DNA from: Arachnopeziza araneosa
Taxonomy: Eukaryota > Ascomycota > Leotiomycetes > Helotiales > Arachnopezizaceae
Length of the DNA stretch: 64,000 bases
NCBI GenBank assembly: GCA_003988855.1
Contig: QYAI01000069.1
Coordinates: 1 to 64,000, forward strand
Direction of reading: 5' to 3'
Shown one piece after another: positions 11,085 to 21,981 of the stretch. A program made the position numbers and the translations under genes. The notes below the pieces were generated by a model that did not search any database, was not told the origin of the DNA, and saw only the letters and a list, made by a program, of their open reading frames with translations. Positions within the stretch are counted from its first letter, which is position 1. Every line of letters starts with the position of its first letter.

Positions 11085-12463
11085 TTACTGTCCATCGGGA
11101 CCTCTAATAACATCACCTTGAAGGTTGAATGCGGCACCAGCAAGTGTTTGGCCAGAGATGTTTGTCTCGTTCGGCTGAGCCACATCAACAACTTGCTCTG
11201 CAGCATCAACCTTCCTATCCCATGGTTCTCCAGCTTCAACATCCCATTCAGCTTCATGTTCACTCTCACTATCTGCATCAAATCGGACATGTTGAGGATT
11301 CTCATAGTCAGGATTCTTTGCAACTTCTTGAAACCAATCCACAATGACCTTATATCCTTTTGGGAGCATAGCTTCTGAGTAATACGGTTCACCTAAGCTG
11401 AAACTAGGACAACCCAGAGCTTGAACATGCTTATGGCCGTCATAATCGGCTAGAAAGGCGCCACAAGGTTCCGAGGAGATACTGTAAGCTCGACCACGCT
11501 AGAAAAGTCAGTAAATACCACACTTAAAGAAGTACATACATCGATGAACCATCTAGCAAACTCAGGATTCTTAATTTCAGTAGCAAAGAAATAAGTAGCA
11601 ACCGAAGCAAATGCGGAAACTCTTGATCCCCACTTCTCAAAGTTCTCCCTGTCTTCCAAGAACAAGCTAACTTGTACTGCACCATCAGAAACGCCAATGA
11701 CATTCAATTTAGCTTCTCGATTGACGAGACTATCAACAACATTATTGAAGATATAATCAACATGCTCAGCGGTTGTCTTATTCCCCGGGATAGTATTCTT
11801 TTCATCGAAGCGGTATGGTGACTCTACCGCACTTTGCTGTGGCAGAGAGAACCAAGTAGTCTGAGTGACAGCTTTCTTTCCTTGGCGCCACCATCTCAAT
11901 TGACCCATATTGGCGACAATGATACCAGGAGAGTCGTCATTGGATTGAATGAACTTGACCATATTAACCACGGAGCCTTCATTGATTCCACCTTTTCCAC
12001 CAGTAATTCGATGCGCGAGGACGCCAAGATCTTGCGATTGCTCATAGAATAGAATGACAACTCTTTTTCTACTCTCAATATTCGATGACACGAAAATAGG
12101 GAGATTGGGTTCGTTTTCTTTGGCCCCGAGAGGAAGGCGGACGATTTCGAGACCAAGGCCTTGAAGACGACCAGCGATAATATCACGAATGGCAGCTAAT
12201 ACGGTTAGCCAAGGAAGGATACTGAGGAGTTCTTACCGTTCATGCCCTCTCGTTGAACGTTATTATATCGCTCATTCTTAGTGAGGAAGAACTTGAAGTA
12301 TGCCTTGGGATCTTCAATGCTACGAATCTCATCATTGTCGTCAATAAAATATCTATCAAGGTGAGCAAGAGATCAATGCACGAGAGTCTACTTACCCAAG
12401 CCCTTGAAGGTCAGAGGCGAAGACAGGGTCTTTAGGAAGACCAGATGGAAGACGTCGGAACAT
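11085..12463 (-). CDS. Arb2-domain protein
   Basis: Four exons (12463-12396, 12352-12237, 12195-11540, 11498-11085) give 417 residues. The introns are short (43, 41 and 41 nt) with GTAAGT/GTATGT donors, and all phases close. The start MFRRLPSGLPKDPVF and the following FFLTKNERYNNVQREGMN segment are typical of Arb2-domain proteins. The core is an alpha/beta fold with a GVSDG turn at the place of a hydrolase nucleophile elbow. The C-terminal tail is acidic and probably disordered. Arb2 in fission yeast belongs to an Argonaute chaperone complex, and the same domain is fused to HDA1-type deacetylases, so a chromatin or small-RNA role is possible here. That is family knowledge, not shown by the sequence. 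Confidence 0.85.
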
Positions 12464-13216
12464 AGTTGCTTGAAGTGGATAGTGTTATTTGAAGGCAGTG
12501 ATGTTTTTGCTGATAAATGTAAGTTGGAAAGAAGGCAGTCACCAAAGAAAACAGTGGAGAAGCATTTGACCGACGCCTTGAGTGAATTAAGTCAGTATCA
12601 CAGAGCAACCCAAAGCTTTTGGAAAGAATTTGGAGACCCCAAATCAATAATCGAGATAACAAGTTGACCAAAATAAGAATCCAACCACAAACACAGCAAA
12701 CCAACGCTGGACTTGCCTTCAATTCAACTCAGGTTTGTGATGGTGTAACCTCTTCGCAGTGATTCCGGAAGAAGTAACGAGATGAAGCTCAGGTCAGTGT
12801 AAAATCTAACGCTTTCAGTGCCATCGCAAAATGATTTTGGTAAGGAAATATCGGGTGAAATATCGGGCGAAATCAGAGGAATTGCCAACACTTGGAACGG
12901 GAAGGTGCATTACCCACAACTGATCTATCAAACATGTCTGGCCAAGCATCAAAGATCCATTGAGCGAAAAGCTTGGGAAATTGCGTGCAAAATGAGATTT
13001 GTTGCTATAGTGTTTCTCTCTCCTACTTTTACAGAAAGCAACTAACTTTCAGGATCAAGCCATGTGATATCTCTAATTATGTACATCAGCCGACCCAAAT
13101 ATCTTACAGCTACCATGGCTGTTTGACTGTAGCATAGCAGCATGAGAAAATGCCTCGATATCGTGATTCCAGATCCCGGATTCTTTTGAGCCATTGTCTA
13201 GAGCTCCAAAAACCGT
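12464..13216. other. Intergenic region upstream of the Arb2 gene
   Basis: About 750 bp separate two minus-strand genes. I found no exon with recognisable content. The stretch holds the promoter of the Arb2-domain gene and the 3' flank of the uS14m gene. Confidence 0.5.
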
Positions 13217-13692
13217 CTACCACATAGCCTTTCGGACACCGGGTATATTTCCAGCTATCGCATTCATTCGAAAGTTGTACTGTAGAATAAAATTAGCCAA
13301 AATTCTACACTGATCAACATTTCAACGTTACGAACCCTCGTCATCTTGAAATCGCTCAATACACCTCTGCCCTTTCCTCCAAGGATACACCTATTTCGAA
13401 TCTGGGTTGGTCTAGTGTAGCAATGCATCGTGCTCAATTGAAGTTGGGCTTGGGCGCGTGTTCGAGCTGGAAGGCTTAGATTGCGAATGATGTAACGTAG
13501 AGCTTGCCTGCAAGCAGATGCAATTAGCAAACTATGAAAGAGAAAAACTTGAATGAGGGGAAGAAAAAGAAGGCGAGTATCGCACCGTTCTACTTCATGC
13601 TGTTCAAACACCTTCCTCTTCGTGTGATCTCGAATGACCTTGATGTTCACAAAGCCTCCAAGATCAAGCTTCTTTGCACGAAACATCGACAT
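13217..13692 (-). CDS. MRP2: Mitochondrial small-subunit ribosomal protein uS14m
   Basis: Three exons (13692-13586, 13507-13336, 13279-13217) give 113 residues. The first intron is 78 nt (GTGCGA...GCAG). The second is 56 nt with a less usual GTTCGT donor and an ACAG acceptor. The product matches uS14 of fungal mitochondria: MSMFRAKKLDLGG start, RVIRDHTKR-like block, LPARTRAQAQLQLS, the CYTRPTQIRNRC core and the GGKGRGV signature, ending NIPGVRKAMW. It binds the 16S-like rRNA in the head of the mitoribosomal small subunit. The unspliced frame hides the gene, because both introns stay open and give a misleading 142-residue frame. A Tc1/mariner copy lies about 250 bp upstream, in or near the promoter. 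Confidence 0.92.
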
Positions 13693-13943
13693 GTTGAAGT
13701 TTTGCTGATTGAATTAAGAGATGGTATCTGATACAGGCCGAATATTGAGAAATGTTGCGGCCTCAGGCTCGAGCCTCGATGTTTGACAGCCTTGTTACCA
13801 CTTGTACCATGTTTCCTTCCCAAGAAGCCACACAGCAATTTAGGCATGCTAACGAAAAATCAATGGTTCTTTTGTATTTGAATTCCCCAATCAGCAGCGC
13901 CGTCTTTCTTTCTCTTCTACGCTTCGAGTCGAACTCTGCAATA

Positions 13944-13975
13944 CGAAGGCAGCCGGCATTGAAAATCATCCATTC
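13944..13975 (+). repeat. Left terminal inverted repeat of the mariner element
   Basis: It starts CGAAGGCAGCCGGCATTG directly after TA and is identical to the reverse complement of the right end over 32 bp. Weaker similarity continues for another 12-15 bp with transition differences. Confidence 0.9.
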
Positions 13976-14049
13976 ATAAATCGTGTATAATTATACTCAT
14001 ATGCATAACTCCGCCTCTTTACTCCACCAATTTAATAAGGAAATCAGAG

Positions 14050-15322
14050 TCCTATCTATGAAATTCATTGCCACCTTCGAATTCAATAATCAAAGAATTG
14101 ATTGCTGCCATTCTACATACCATAGCTCTAATCTTATCTTGTGATATATTCGCCCATTCTCCTCTCTAAGCTCGATCTGTCCATTCAAGAGTATAAGGAG
14201 CACCCTAGTCTCTCGTAATAGCTATTCTTATTAGCATCCAGGCCCCTTCAATTGCGTTCATATCCGGAGAATTGCTACAGTGTTCAAGAACCAGAATTCC
14301 TTCTTGTTTTATCCTCCTTTAAGTCCATTTTGAAGCGTTCGACGGTGGGTTGTCTTGTTAAAAGTAGAAAAGTATTTGATCGCATTCGAATTCGTCAGGA
14401 TCGTAGTGTTGTAGACTAATTTCTCTCCAAAAAAGAAAGAGAAAAGGCTCTGGAACTTCATATGTATATCGAATATTGTCTACTCCTCCTCTGCTCTTCC
14501 CCTTCTTAAACTAATTATTCTTCCAAAAGACCTCCTAGAAGGCCAACGCCTACTTTGCCAGTCCCATTCCTTCTCTTTTTGCCTCTCCTGCTCTTCGAAA
14601 AGCCTCCTACATTTAGCTTCAACTTCTTGATCATTTAGCTCTTGTATTCGTACTTGGTTAGCAGCTTTCTCGTCATAGTTTGCGAGTAGTAGATATAACA
14701 AGGACCCTTAAAATCATATGTAAAACAGCCCCAAAACATCGCTTCCGAATAGTTGTTATACCTCCGTTCAATACAGTCTTCATGATATCGTTCAGAAGAG
14801 CCAACTTTCCGAGTAATATTCTGCTAACCTCGTTTTGCAGAGACGATAATCGAAGCTTCGTCTGAGAAGATCACCTTCCTCCATTCTTCTAAACCCTAGT
14901 CCTTCCGAGACAGCAATCTCGTAGCGTTGAGCTCTTTGCGATTCGGTCAATCCGAGCTTTTCTGTAGACTTCCGGCGTCTTAATCCTCTCTCACGAAGCT
15001 TCTTCTCAATCGTACGGCAGTAGATATCAAAGAAGCCTTCTTCATAAGCTACAATATGCTATACCTTCTTGCGCTGCTTTCTGTTAATTGTACACGCTTC
15101 CATCAGTTGTACGATCTCACTTTCAGTTATCTTCGAAGTCGCACCACTACCTACTTTCTGAGCAATTTGCTCTTCTATTGTAGGAGGAGGAAGCCCAGCT
15201 TCTTTGTGAGCAGTTCGGATCTCCTCAGCTCGATTTTTAATACTCGTACCAGTCTGAATAGGAATACCACTCCGCCGAGCAGCCTCAGCTTGATGAACGT
15301 ATTGCAAATAAGTCAAAAACAC
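14050..15322 (-). pseudogene. Broken Tc1/mariner transposase
   Basis: Reading minus-strand, the helix-turn-helix region is intact (AARRSGIPIQTGTSIKNRAE, then GLPPPTIEEQIAQK). It is followed by KLRERGLRRRKSTEKLGLT, the first catalytic block FSDEASIIVSAKRG (near 14855), QDNPPSN at the second Asp (near 14350) and NSPDMNAIEGAW at the third (near 14250). In-frame stops replace Trp (TGG to TAG, after RKKV and within KD*GLEEW) or Gln (CAG/CAA to TAG/TAA, after AKRG and before QDN). A single-base deletion lies near 14900. The stop pattern is what RIP produces. Between the second and third Asp I count 29 residues with one stop, fewer than the usual 34, so small deletions are likely. Confidence 0.85.
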
Positions 15323-15453
15323 AGCTTTATCGATATCTGAGGTATGTTTACCTATTACATTAGATTAAGAAGGTCAAGCATTAGAATTAATGTTCAATTC
15401 AGGATATTTTGGTGGGGTTTGCTAAGAAAAGCCCCTCGCTTATGCACAAATCG

Positions 15454-15485
15454 GAATGGATGATTTTCAATGCCGGCTGCCTTCG
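15454..15485 (-). repeat. Right terminal inverted repeat of the mariner element
   Basis: This is the inverted copy of the left end, followed by TA at 15486-15487. Confidence 0.9.
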
Positions 15486-15487
15486 TA

Positions 15488-16686
15488 TCTTTCGACTTCT
15501 GAAGGCACAAGGAAACAATATGCTGATAATTGACAGGAGTAGAATTGGAAATCCAATTGGGAGGTAAAATAAGAATGGCCGAAATGGAAGAAACAAAAAC
15601 GTGTCAATATCTATCTACTTTCTCTCCAAGATCTTTCCCTCCACTAAGAGACACACATTGACGTTCTGATATGCACCATATGACCCAAAAGCCTCCCCCA
15701 GTTTCTCAGTTTCTCTTCAAACCTGATCGAACTTGCTTCCCAGAAATCGCCTTTCCGCTTTCCGATCAATACGTGATGGCCCTTCTGGAGCCTTACAATG
15801 ATTAAGGATCTCTTCTCGACCCTGTGAACTTAGTACATGAATAAATCGGACGCTCTATTTTGCCAATGCCTTTAACGCCAATAATCCAAAGTTCGGTTGT
15901 TATGACGCTCTCAGGAACCTGTGAATCTAAAAATTTCAAATATGCTTGGATATTTAGATCATCCCTTGTGGCATTGCTATTGCCTCTTTGCATATCCTCA
16001 TGAAAAATCAAATGATCAAAACCTATGACACAATATCTGCCACAGGAAAGATAAACAGTCACCCTAATGGAGACTCATCCTACATCAACCATCCGAGGGA
16101 AAACGATTTCAAGCAAACCTTGCTCTCCTTCCACAATTTGAACAAATGCCTCTCCCAACGCAGCAGAATGTTCCAAGGTCTCACTGTAGTTAGTTTTTGC
16201 CGTCCTAGATGTCTGCTGCAACATTTCTGTCTCCTGTAATATCTAAAGATATCAGGAACTCAAATTATTTCTCATCTCACAGACTTATCCTTCTCCGTTT
16301 ACGAATGGCAACTCAATATTGTCTTGATACAGAGGTGCGCACGCTGTTGACTTTGTTTAAAACCACGGTTCAAGTCAGTTTCTGCCGTGCACATTGTGAA
16401 TGTACTACAGGCTGCATTTTCCAACATATCCCCTGATACCAATAAGAATCAAACGATCCCGCCACCTTGATCATAGATCTACATTTACCATCTCCATTCC
16501 ATGGCATTCACCATCACCCGAGAAAGGGGCTCGGCTCGGGAGGCCCTGCCAACTTAGTGTCGGAAACGAAATTTCCGACCTCATTAAATCGCACCACAAA
16601 ATTCCTCATCTCAAAGACCCCCTTTCTACTTCAGAACGTCATAATTATTTCAATAATTCTCTTCTTCTGCATTCATAACCGCAGCA
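15488..16686. other. Degraded region with possible minus-strand coding remnants
   Basis: Two minus-strand segments have protein-like composition. One reads MLQQTSRTAKTNYSETLEHS... and ends at a TGA near 16070. The next reads ...ELWIIGVKGIGKIERP and ends near 15802. The GVKGIGK string resembles a P-loop, as in NACHT or STAND proteins. I could not join them with a splice pattern that keeps the frame. They may be remains of an NLR-type gene, but this is weak. Confidence 0.3.
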
Positions 16687-17486
16687 ATGCCTCCAAAAAA
16701 TTCTTCCTCTTCCTCAGGAGGGTTGATTCGTTCCTTTGGTATTGTCGCTCTCATTCTCGCAGCGCTCACATGCCTGTACGCGGTTTTGGACGCTCATCTG
16801 GACTGGTTCTACATCTTTTCACCATCAGACCTCCATGACCTATCACTTCGAGCTATCAGTGCTCATGGAAACGACACTCGATCCGTAGTTTCATTCATTA
16901 CGAACGAATTATCAAGGAAGCTTCCTGGAGGCTATGTGAATTTGGATGAAGAGTGGATTTTCAATAATGCTGGAGGGGCTATGGGGGCTATGTATATCAT
17001 TCATGCCAGTAAGATCAAACCCCTCAACCAATATCAAAGGTGAAAATCATATGATCAAACTAACTTCTTTTCAGGCATCACTGAATATCTCATCATCTTT
17101 GGTTTGTAATTTCATTTCATCCTTGAAACAATCATTGACAAGTACTAGGCACAGCGGTTGGCACAGAAGGCCACAGCGGCCGCCACACAGCTGATGATTT
17201 CTTTCACATCTTACTCGGCACTCAACTTGCTTACACACCAGGTTCGTATGAGCCAGAAATTTACCCTCAAGGCAGTGTCCATCATCTCCATCGTGGAACA
17301 GTCAAGCAGTACAAGATGGATGAAGCTTGTTTCGCTATGGAATATGCGAGAGGTTGGATTCCCCCTATGCTGTTCTTTGGGTTTGCCGATGGCTTTACGA
17401 GCACTCTAGATTTCCCAACTCTATGGCGAACGAGTTGGGTTACAGGAAGGGAGATAGTCAAAAACTTGTTGAACTTCAAACTTTAA
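16687..17486 (+). CDS. erg2: C-8 sterol isomerase (ERG2 / sigma-1 receptor family)
   Basis: Three exons (16687-17008, 17075-17101, 17149-17486) give 228 residues. The middle exon is only 27 nt (residues ITEYLIIF). A single hydrophobic segment near residues 14-32 anchors the protein in the ER membrane. The rest carries the family hallmarks: NLDEEWIFNNAGGAMGAMYI, the GTEGHSGRHTADDFFHILLG motif, YPQGSVHHLHRG and a C-terminal PPMLFFGFADGFTSTLDF. The enzyme moves the sterol double bond from C8 to C7 (fecosterol to episterol) in ergosterol synthesis and is the target of morpholine fungicides. Length and motifs are normal, and the tiny middle exon is the only point that automated callers may miss. 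Confidence 0.95.
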
Positions 17487-20110
17487 TTGCATGGTTGGCT
17501 AGCAAGATAGATCGAAGAAGGTTTAGAGGGGGGGTGTGGCATAGACTACAGGAGGCGTATTCACCATAATGCTGATATCCTGAATCTTGGATCAATTCCA
17601 AACTCTGAGCCATACCAAGGCTTCAAATCTACGTGGAAGAACATGGTCAAAATGTCGCTAAAATGCATTTCCTGAATAAATCCTCATCTACTAGCGCTAC
17701 AATGGCGTGACAGAAGAATGTCACCTGAACGAACAGGATTGGTCTTACCTAAAACTGTTGCAAGAGCCTAATGTTGTCGAGAGTGCTGTCGTATCCTACC
17801 TCCTCTCGAAAGACTTCTCGGTCCTTCAGGAATTGATTTGGTGTTATCACTTTCGGTACAATTTTCTAGGCCCCGGGTAGTCTCTGCAACTGAGATGGAT
17901 GCAAACTAAAATGCTGGTTGGGAAAGCCGCTTCCAAACCGATGGCATTGGAGAGATTCTGAAATGCGACGTTGGACTCTTCAAACGATCTTGGAGACGAT
18001 GCAATGGTTTGCTGTGCAATGTAACCAGTAAGGCAATCGTTCTGATTCAATATCCGGTGGATAATCTTTAGACCTCAGTTCGAAAATGGTTGATGAGCCA
18101 ATAGTGTCGTTCCCTTATTACTCTCTTGCCTTTCCTGTAGGTTCCTGTGGTCGCGGGAGTAGTAACCCCACGTTCCATCCGTCGACAAACATTGCATATT
18201 CTCGTCCTTCGACAATTGTAACAACTATCTATAAGAGAATCTTTCTCGACCCTCTTCCTCTGCGAGGTCTCAGGATCTCCTGTATCAGTTTCCGTTCGTC
18301 CACGCCACGTTTTTTTTGGCATCGGCATCACACTCTTCGCGTCAAGGACCTCCTCAAGTTTTCATTATCATAAGCAGCACTAGAAGCATAGCACTCTTGT
18401 CCCTGCGTGTGGGTTTAAAGGCGCAAAGTGAATATATACATTCCAACTTCGATTAGACCGTCTTCTTGCCTATGGCTTCAACACCAAGCTGGTCAACCAT
18501 ATTTTCCAAGTCCAGTCGAAATTCAGTTATCGAGCGAGAGGGTGTAATAGTGCAGTCAATTCTCTCCTCGTCATCTAGCTTCTCTGACTTTGTCACCATA
18601 AGTGCAATAGCCCTGCTTGCACATATCCCTACGTTTTACTCTTCTTGTTTCGGTCGTTGGCATGAAGAATGATAATTAAGGTTGAAGATACCAGCTCCCT
18701 CTAGCATCTTTGTGGAATCATAATTGATCAGTTGGGTTGTCTGCCAAGTCATGCTACGTGCAAGCTTCTGTGGAGGAGTAAACTTTGCACAATGTTGAAT
18801 ATATTCCCTAGAGTTGATTGTCTTGCAGGAGGGGAATATGCGGAAATCTTCAACAGTTTGGTGTTCGATGATAGTATACAGGATTTCGTGCAGGTCCTCG
18901 GGATAGATTCGAAACAATTGTGGTTCTTATGCGGAGTTCCTGCAGAAAGTTAGCAGAATCTCGAAACAAAATTAGATCATCTAACAAGTCGCCAAAGAAT
19001 GACATATCAACCAAAAGTATCGCTGCGGCATACTGGTCTTCCTGTTGAAGGTTGATGGTGGAGAAGCGTTAATTGAAAAGGGAATCCAGAAAGCCTAGTT
19101 GGGCGATGTTTGGAGACGCGATTTGACGCGTTTGCCGGGTTTGGTCATCGCGACCCACGCGAAATCAAGTGAACATGGCAGCACACTTTCTATTGAATTT
19201 ATGGTCCTAAAAAATTCACACCAAATGTATAACTTGCAAGCTTTGCAATCCTCAATAAATAAACAGTCCAACTCAGAACGACGTTTGTCGATCGCGGAAG
19301 CAGACATGTTCCGCCTCTATACCAACAGTAATGGCTGCACTGATCTAGCCGACGAGGACGACATGAGGCATTGTACGTGATTAGGGATCTGTCTGAGCTA
19401 CTTCTCTTATGAGGGCTAAGCCATACATACTCATTCCCTATCCGGTACTTGTCTTTGTCGTCGTCTGATAAATTTCTTTCGTGATTATTTGATTTTCTCT
19501 GAAGTTTGTTTACGCTATAATGCTGGAGTTGTCATTTTGCAACCTCAACTAGACAACTTTCAACCTTTCATAAGCATCAGTTGAGAATAGGAGCTGTTTG
19601 ATTTTTTTCTTGCACCCAATTTCTATTTAATTTTATCCCTTCTTTCCTTGCACCATTAATCGCAGCTCTCTGTGAAGTGATGACCTCTGAATGAAATAAT
19701 CCAAGACTCGTTATGATATGACAACTTGAAACTCTCCTGCTGTATTTGTTGAGCTTTCAATCTGATATAATGTATCCTAGAGCCTCTGAAATATTCACCT
19801 CCCCTAGAAGTGGAAATATTCGTTGCAACACTTCCTTAAAAATGAGAAAGCCAACTAACCTCATTTGACATCACTACGTTACACGATATTTTATATAAAA
19901 AGTCACTAATTGCCCCCTCACTTAGTAAAACGTAACCAAAGAAAAGGCTTCAACCCTAAGACGCAGACACCTCTTAAAATGGCGTCATTGCAACTAGCCC
20001 ACACGAATCATTGCTCAAGTACCCATTGTTCGCCATCATTTACAACTCTTTATTCCAAACCTTCAACTTAAATTTTAATCAATACTCACAGGAGCGGAAA
20101 ACACTTATTC
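17487..20110. other. Long stretch without a supported gene
   Basis: I found no intact gene in 2.6 kb. Several minus-strand fragments between 17850 and 19310 have reasonable composition (for example FRIYPEDLHEILYTIIEHQ near 18900 and KLDDEERIDCTITPSRS near 18560). They lie in different frames with stops between, as in a decayed gene. No family was recognised. The last 700 bp are AT-rich and probably carry the promoter of the amidohydrolase gene. Confidence 0.4.
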
Positions 20111-21868
20111 ATGTGTCAAGAAGGCGCAAATTTAGTAGCAAAGGCTGCTCTGGGCGGCGTTTTCGGAGCTACCGATCAAACGAAGGCTGAAGGGTTGGAT
20201 CTCGCGGCTTTTAAAGAGCATCACGTGAGTTTTAACCACAATCAAAACAGCGACAGCACCATCTTGCATGGAAAAATCCTAACGCTCGCAAACGGAAATC
20301 TCTCACCAGCAGAGGCAATATCTATCAAAGGCGACACTATTATCTCCGTCGGTTCTCTCAGCGAAGTCCAGGAAGCCACAGATACAAATGCCCTAGTTCG
20401 GGTGCTAGATGAGAATCAAGTTATCGTTCCCGGGTTTATCGATCCCCATTTACATCTCCTATTCACAGCATTGATATCAGACCATGAGAATATTCTCAAC
20501 TTTTCACCATCAGTAGTTCACACAGTCGTCGATGCCCATGCCATTATAGAGAAATCACTTGAAAGGAAGAATCCAGGAGAATGGATTGTTGGTTTTGGAT
20601 ACGACCCATCTCTCGTTAAGGACCATCCAAATCTCACGCTGAAAACCACCAATGCCTGGGCACCAAAGAACCCAATATATATCATTAATCAATCAGGCCA
20701 CGTGGCTTACGTGAACCAACTTGCTCTCGACCTGGCCAAGATTGATAATGGAATCAAGGATTCAAACTTCCACAGAGATTCCGATGGCAACCTGGATGGC
20801 GTGCTCTTTGAAGAAGCCGTGTCAGTATTTTCGCCCTTCATCCCCAAAATTAGTCCAGCGAAATTTATCGGCCTTGCAAGGGCAACACTGAAATCATGGG
20901 CTGCCCGTGGTACCACGACGGTTTTCGATGCTGGCATTGGCCTTACCAGTGGTTTGTCAGAGTTAGCTCTAATAAAAACAGTTCTTGAAGATCCCTTACT
21001 TCCTCGCTTTGGTGGCGCCGTTGCCATTCAGACAGTTCAGTCATTTGTCAGCTTCTTGGAAGTCCTTGCCCCACCGCCCTGGTCCGTAGGCGCTGCGAGG
21101 GTGCAAGCTGTTAAATTCTGGCTGGACGGCTCAACTCAAGGATTCACTGCGGCAGTCAAAGAACCATATCTGAATCAACCTGAGAACCTCGGTATTTTAA
21201 ACTATCAAAGCGACGAAAAGCTCATTGGGCTCCTCTTACCATTCCTCAAAGCCGGTTGGCAACTCATCCTCCATACCAATGGGGATGAAGCCATTGATCA
21301 AGCGCTACGCGTACTCGAAATCGCATTCAAAACAGTCCCCAGAAATCCAGAGATAGTGCATCGCCTCGAGCACGTCACAGTTGTCTCCAAGGAACAACTC
21401 AGTCGGATCGTCCAATTAGGGCTAGGCGTGAGCCATTTGATAGCCCACGTAAGAAGTTGGGGGGAAGTATTCCGTGACTATGTCCTCGGCCCCCAAAGAG
21501 GGGAGAGGATCGATCCAACTCGTGACGACGTCAATGCTGGAGTTCTCTACTCTTTCCACAGCGATTCCCCCATCAGTCCAGTCAATCCTCTCCAATATAT
21601 TGATACAGCTTCTGCCCGCTTGACAGACTCGGGTGAGGTTTTGGGCAAGGAGCAGACTGTGAGTCTTGAAGAAGCCTGGCGTGGGGTTACTATCAATCCA
21701 GCTAAGCAGATTGGACGGGCGGGAGAGATTGGATCGCTAGAGGTAGGGAAAAAGGCAGACTTTCTTGTCCTTGATAAAGACCCCAGAGTGCTGCAAGTTG
21801 GATACTTACACAAAGATGTAAAAGTTTTGGAGACATGGGTAGGCGGTCGGAAAATTTATGCGAAATGA
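20111..21868 (+). CDS. Amidohydrolase family 3 protein (YtcJ-like)
   Basis: An intronless frame encodes 585 residues. It shows the metal-dependent TIM-barrel layout of amidohydrolase family 3: an N-terminal beta part with GKILTLANG, the DPHLHLL motif (His at about 113 and 115), GEWIVGFGYD, the SGHVAYVN element, a His in the ILHTNGDEAI block, RLEHV, and HSDSPISPVNPL near the end, followed by a C-terminal GSLEVGKKADFLVLDKDP tail. Bacterial YtcJ-like members hydrolyse amide or amidine bonds, but fungal substrates are mostly unknown. There is no signal peptide, so a cytosolic enzyme is likely. The first 40 residues precede the domain and the start is the first in-frame ATG. Confidence 0.9.
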   Translation: MCQEGANLVAKAALGGVFGATDQTKAEGLDLAAFKEHHVSFNHNQNSDSTILHGKILTLANGNLSPAEAISIKGDTIISVGSLSEVQEATDTNALVRVLDENQVIVPGFIDPHLHLLFTALISDHENILNFSPSVVHTVVDAHAIIEKSLERKNPGEWIVGFGYDPSLVKDHPNLTLKTTNAWAPKNPIYIINQSGHVAYVNQLALDLAKIDNGIKDSNFHRDSDGNLDGVLFEEAVSVFSPFIPKISPAKFIGLARATLKSWAARGTTTVFDAGIGLTSGLSELALIKTVLEDPLLPRFGGAVAIQTVQSFVSFLEVLAPPPWSVGAARVQAVKFWLDGSTQGFTAAVKEPYLNQPENLGILNYQSDEKLIGLLLPFLKAGWQLILHTNGDEAIDQALRVLEIAFKTVPRNPEIVHRLEHVTVVSKEQLSRIVQLGLGVSHLIAHVRSWGEVFRDYVLGPQRGERIDPTRDDVNAGVLYSFHSDSPISPVNPLQYIDTASARLTDSGEVLGKEQTVSLEEAWRGVTINPAKQIGRAGEIGSLEVGKKADFLVLDKDPRVLQVGYLHKDVKVLETWVGGRKIYAK

Positions 21869-21981
21869 TCCATACGTAGGAAATTATGTCTCTTGAGATC
21901 AAAGCCAGGTCATATTTCAAAGAGATTGTTCATCGTTTTCAAGATTCAATTACTATTTAGACGCTCAAGAACTTCAACTCT

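Larger units (their letters stand above)
13942..15487 (-). mobile_element. Degenerate Tc1/mariner-type DNA transposon
   Basis: About 1.55 kb are bounded by near-perfect terminal inverted repeats of at least 32 bp (13944-13975 and 15454-15485) with TA at both outer edges, the target duplication of Tc1/mariner elements. The interior carries a broken transposase on the minus strand. The element sits between the uS14m gene and a stretch of degraded sequence. It is non-autonomous in its present form because the transposase has several stops and at least one frameshift. Confidence 0.88.
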
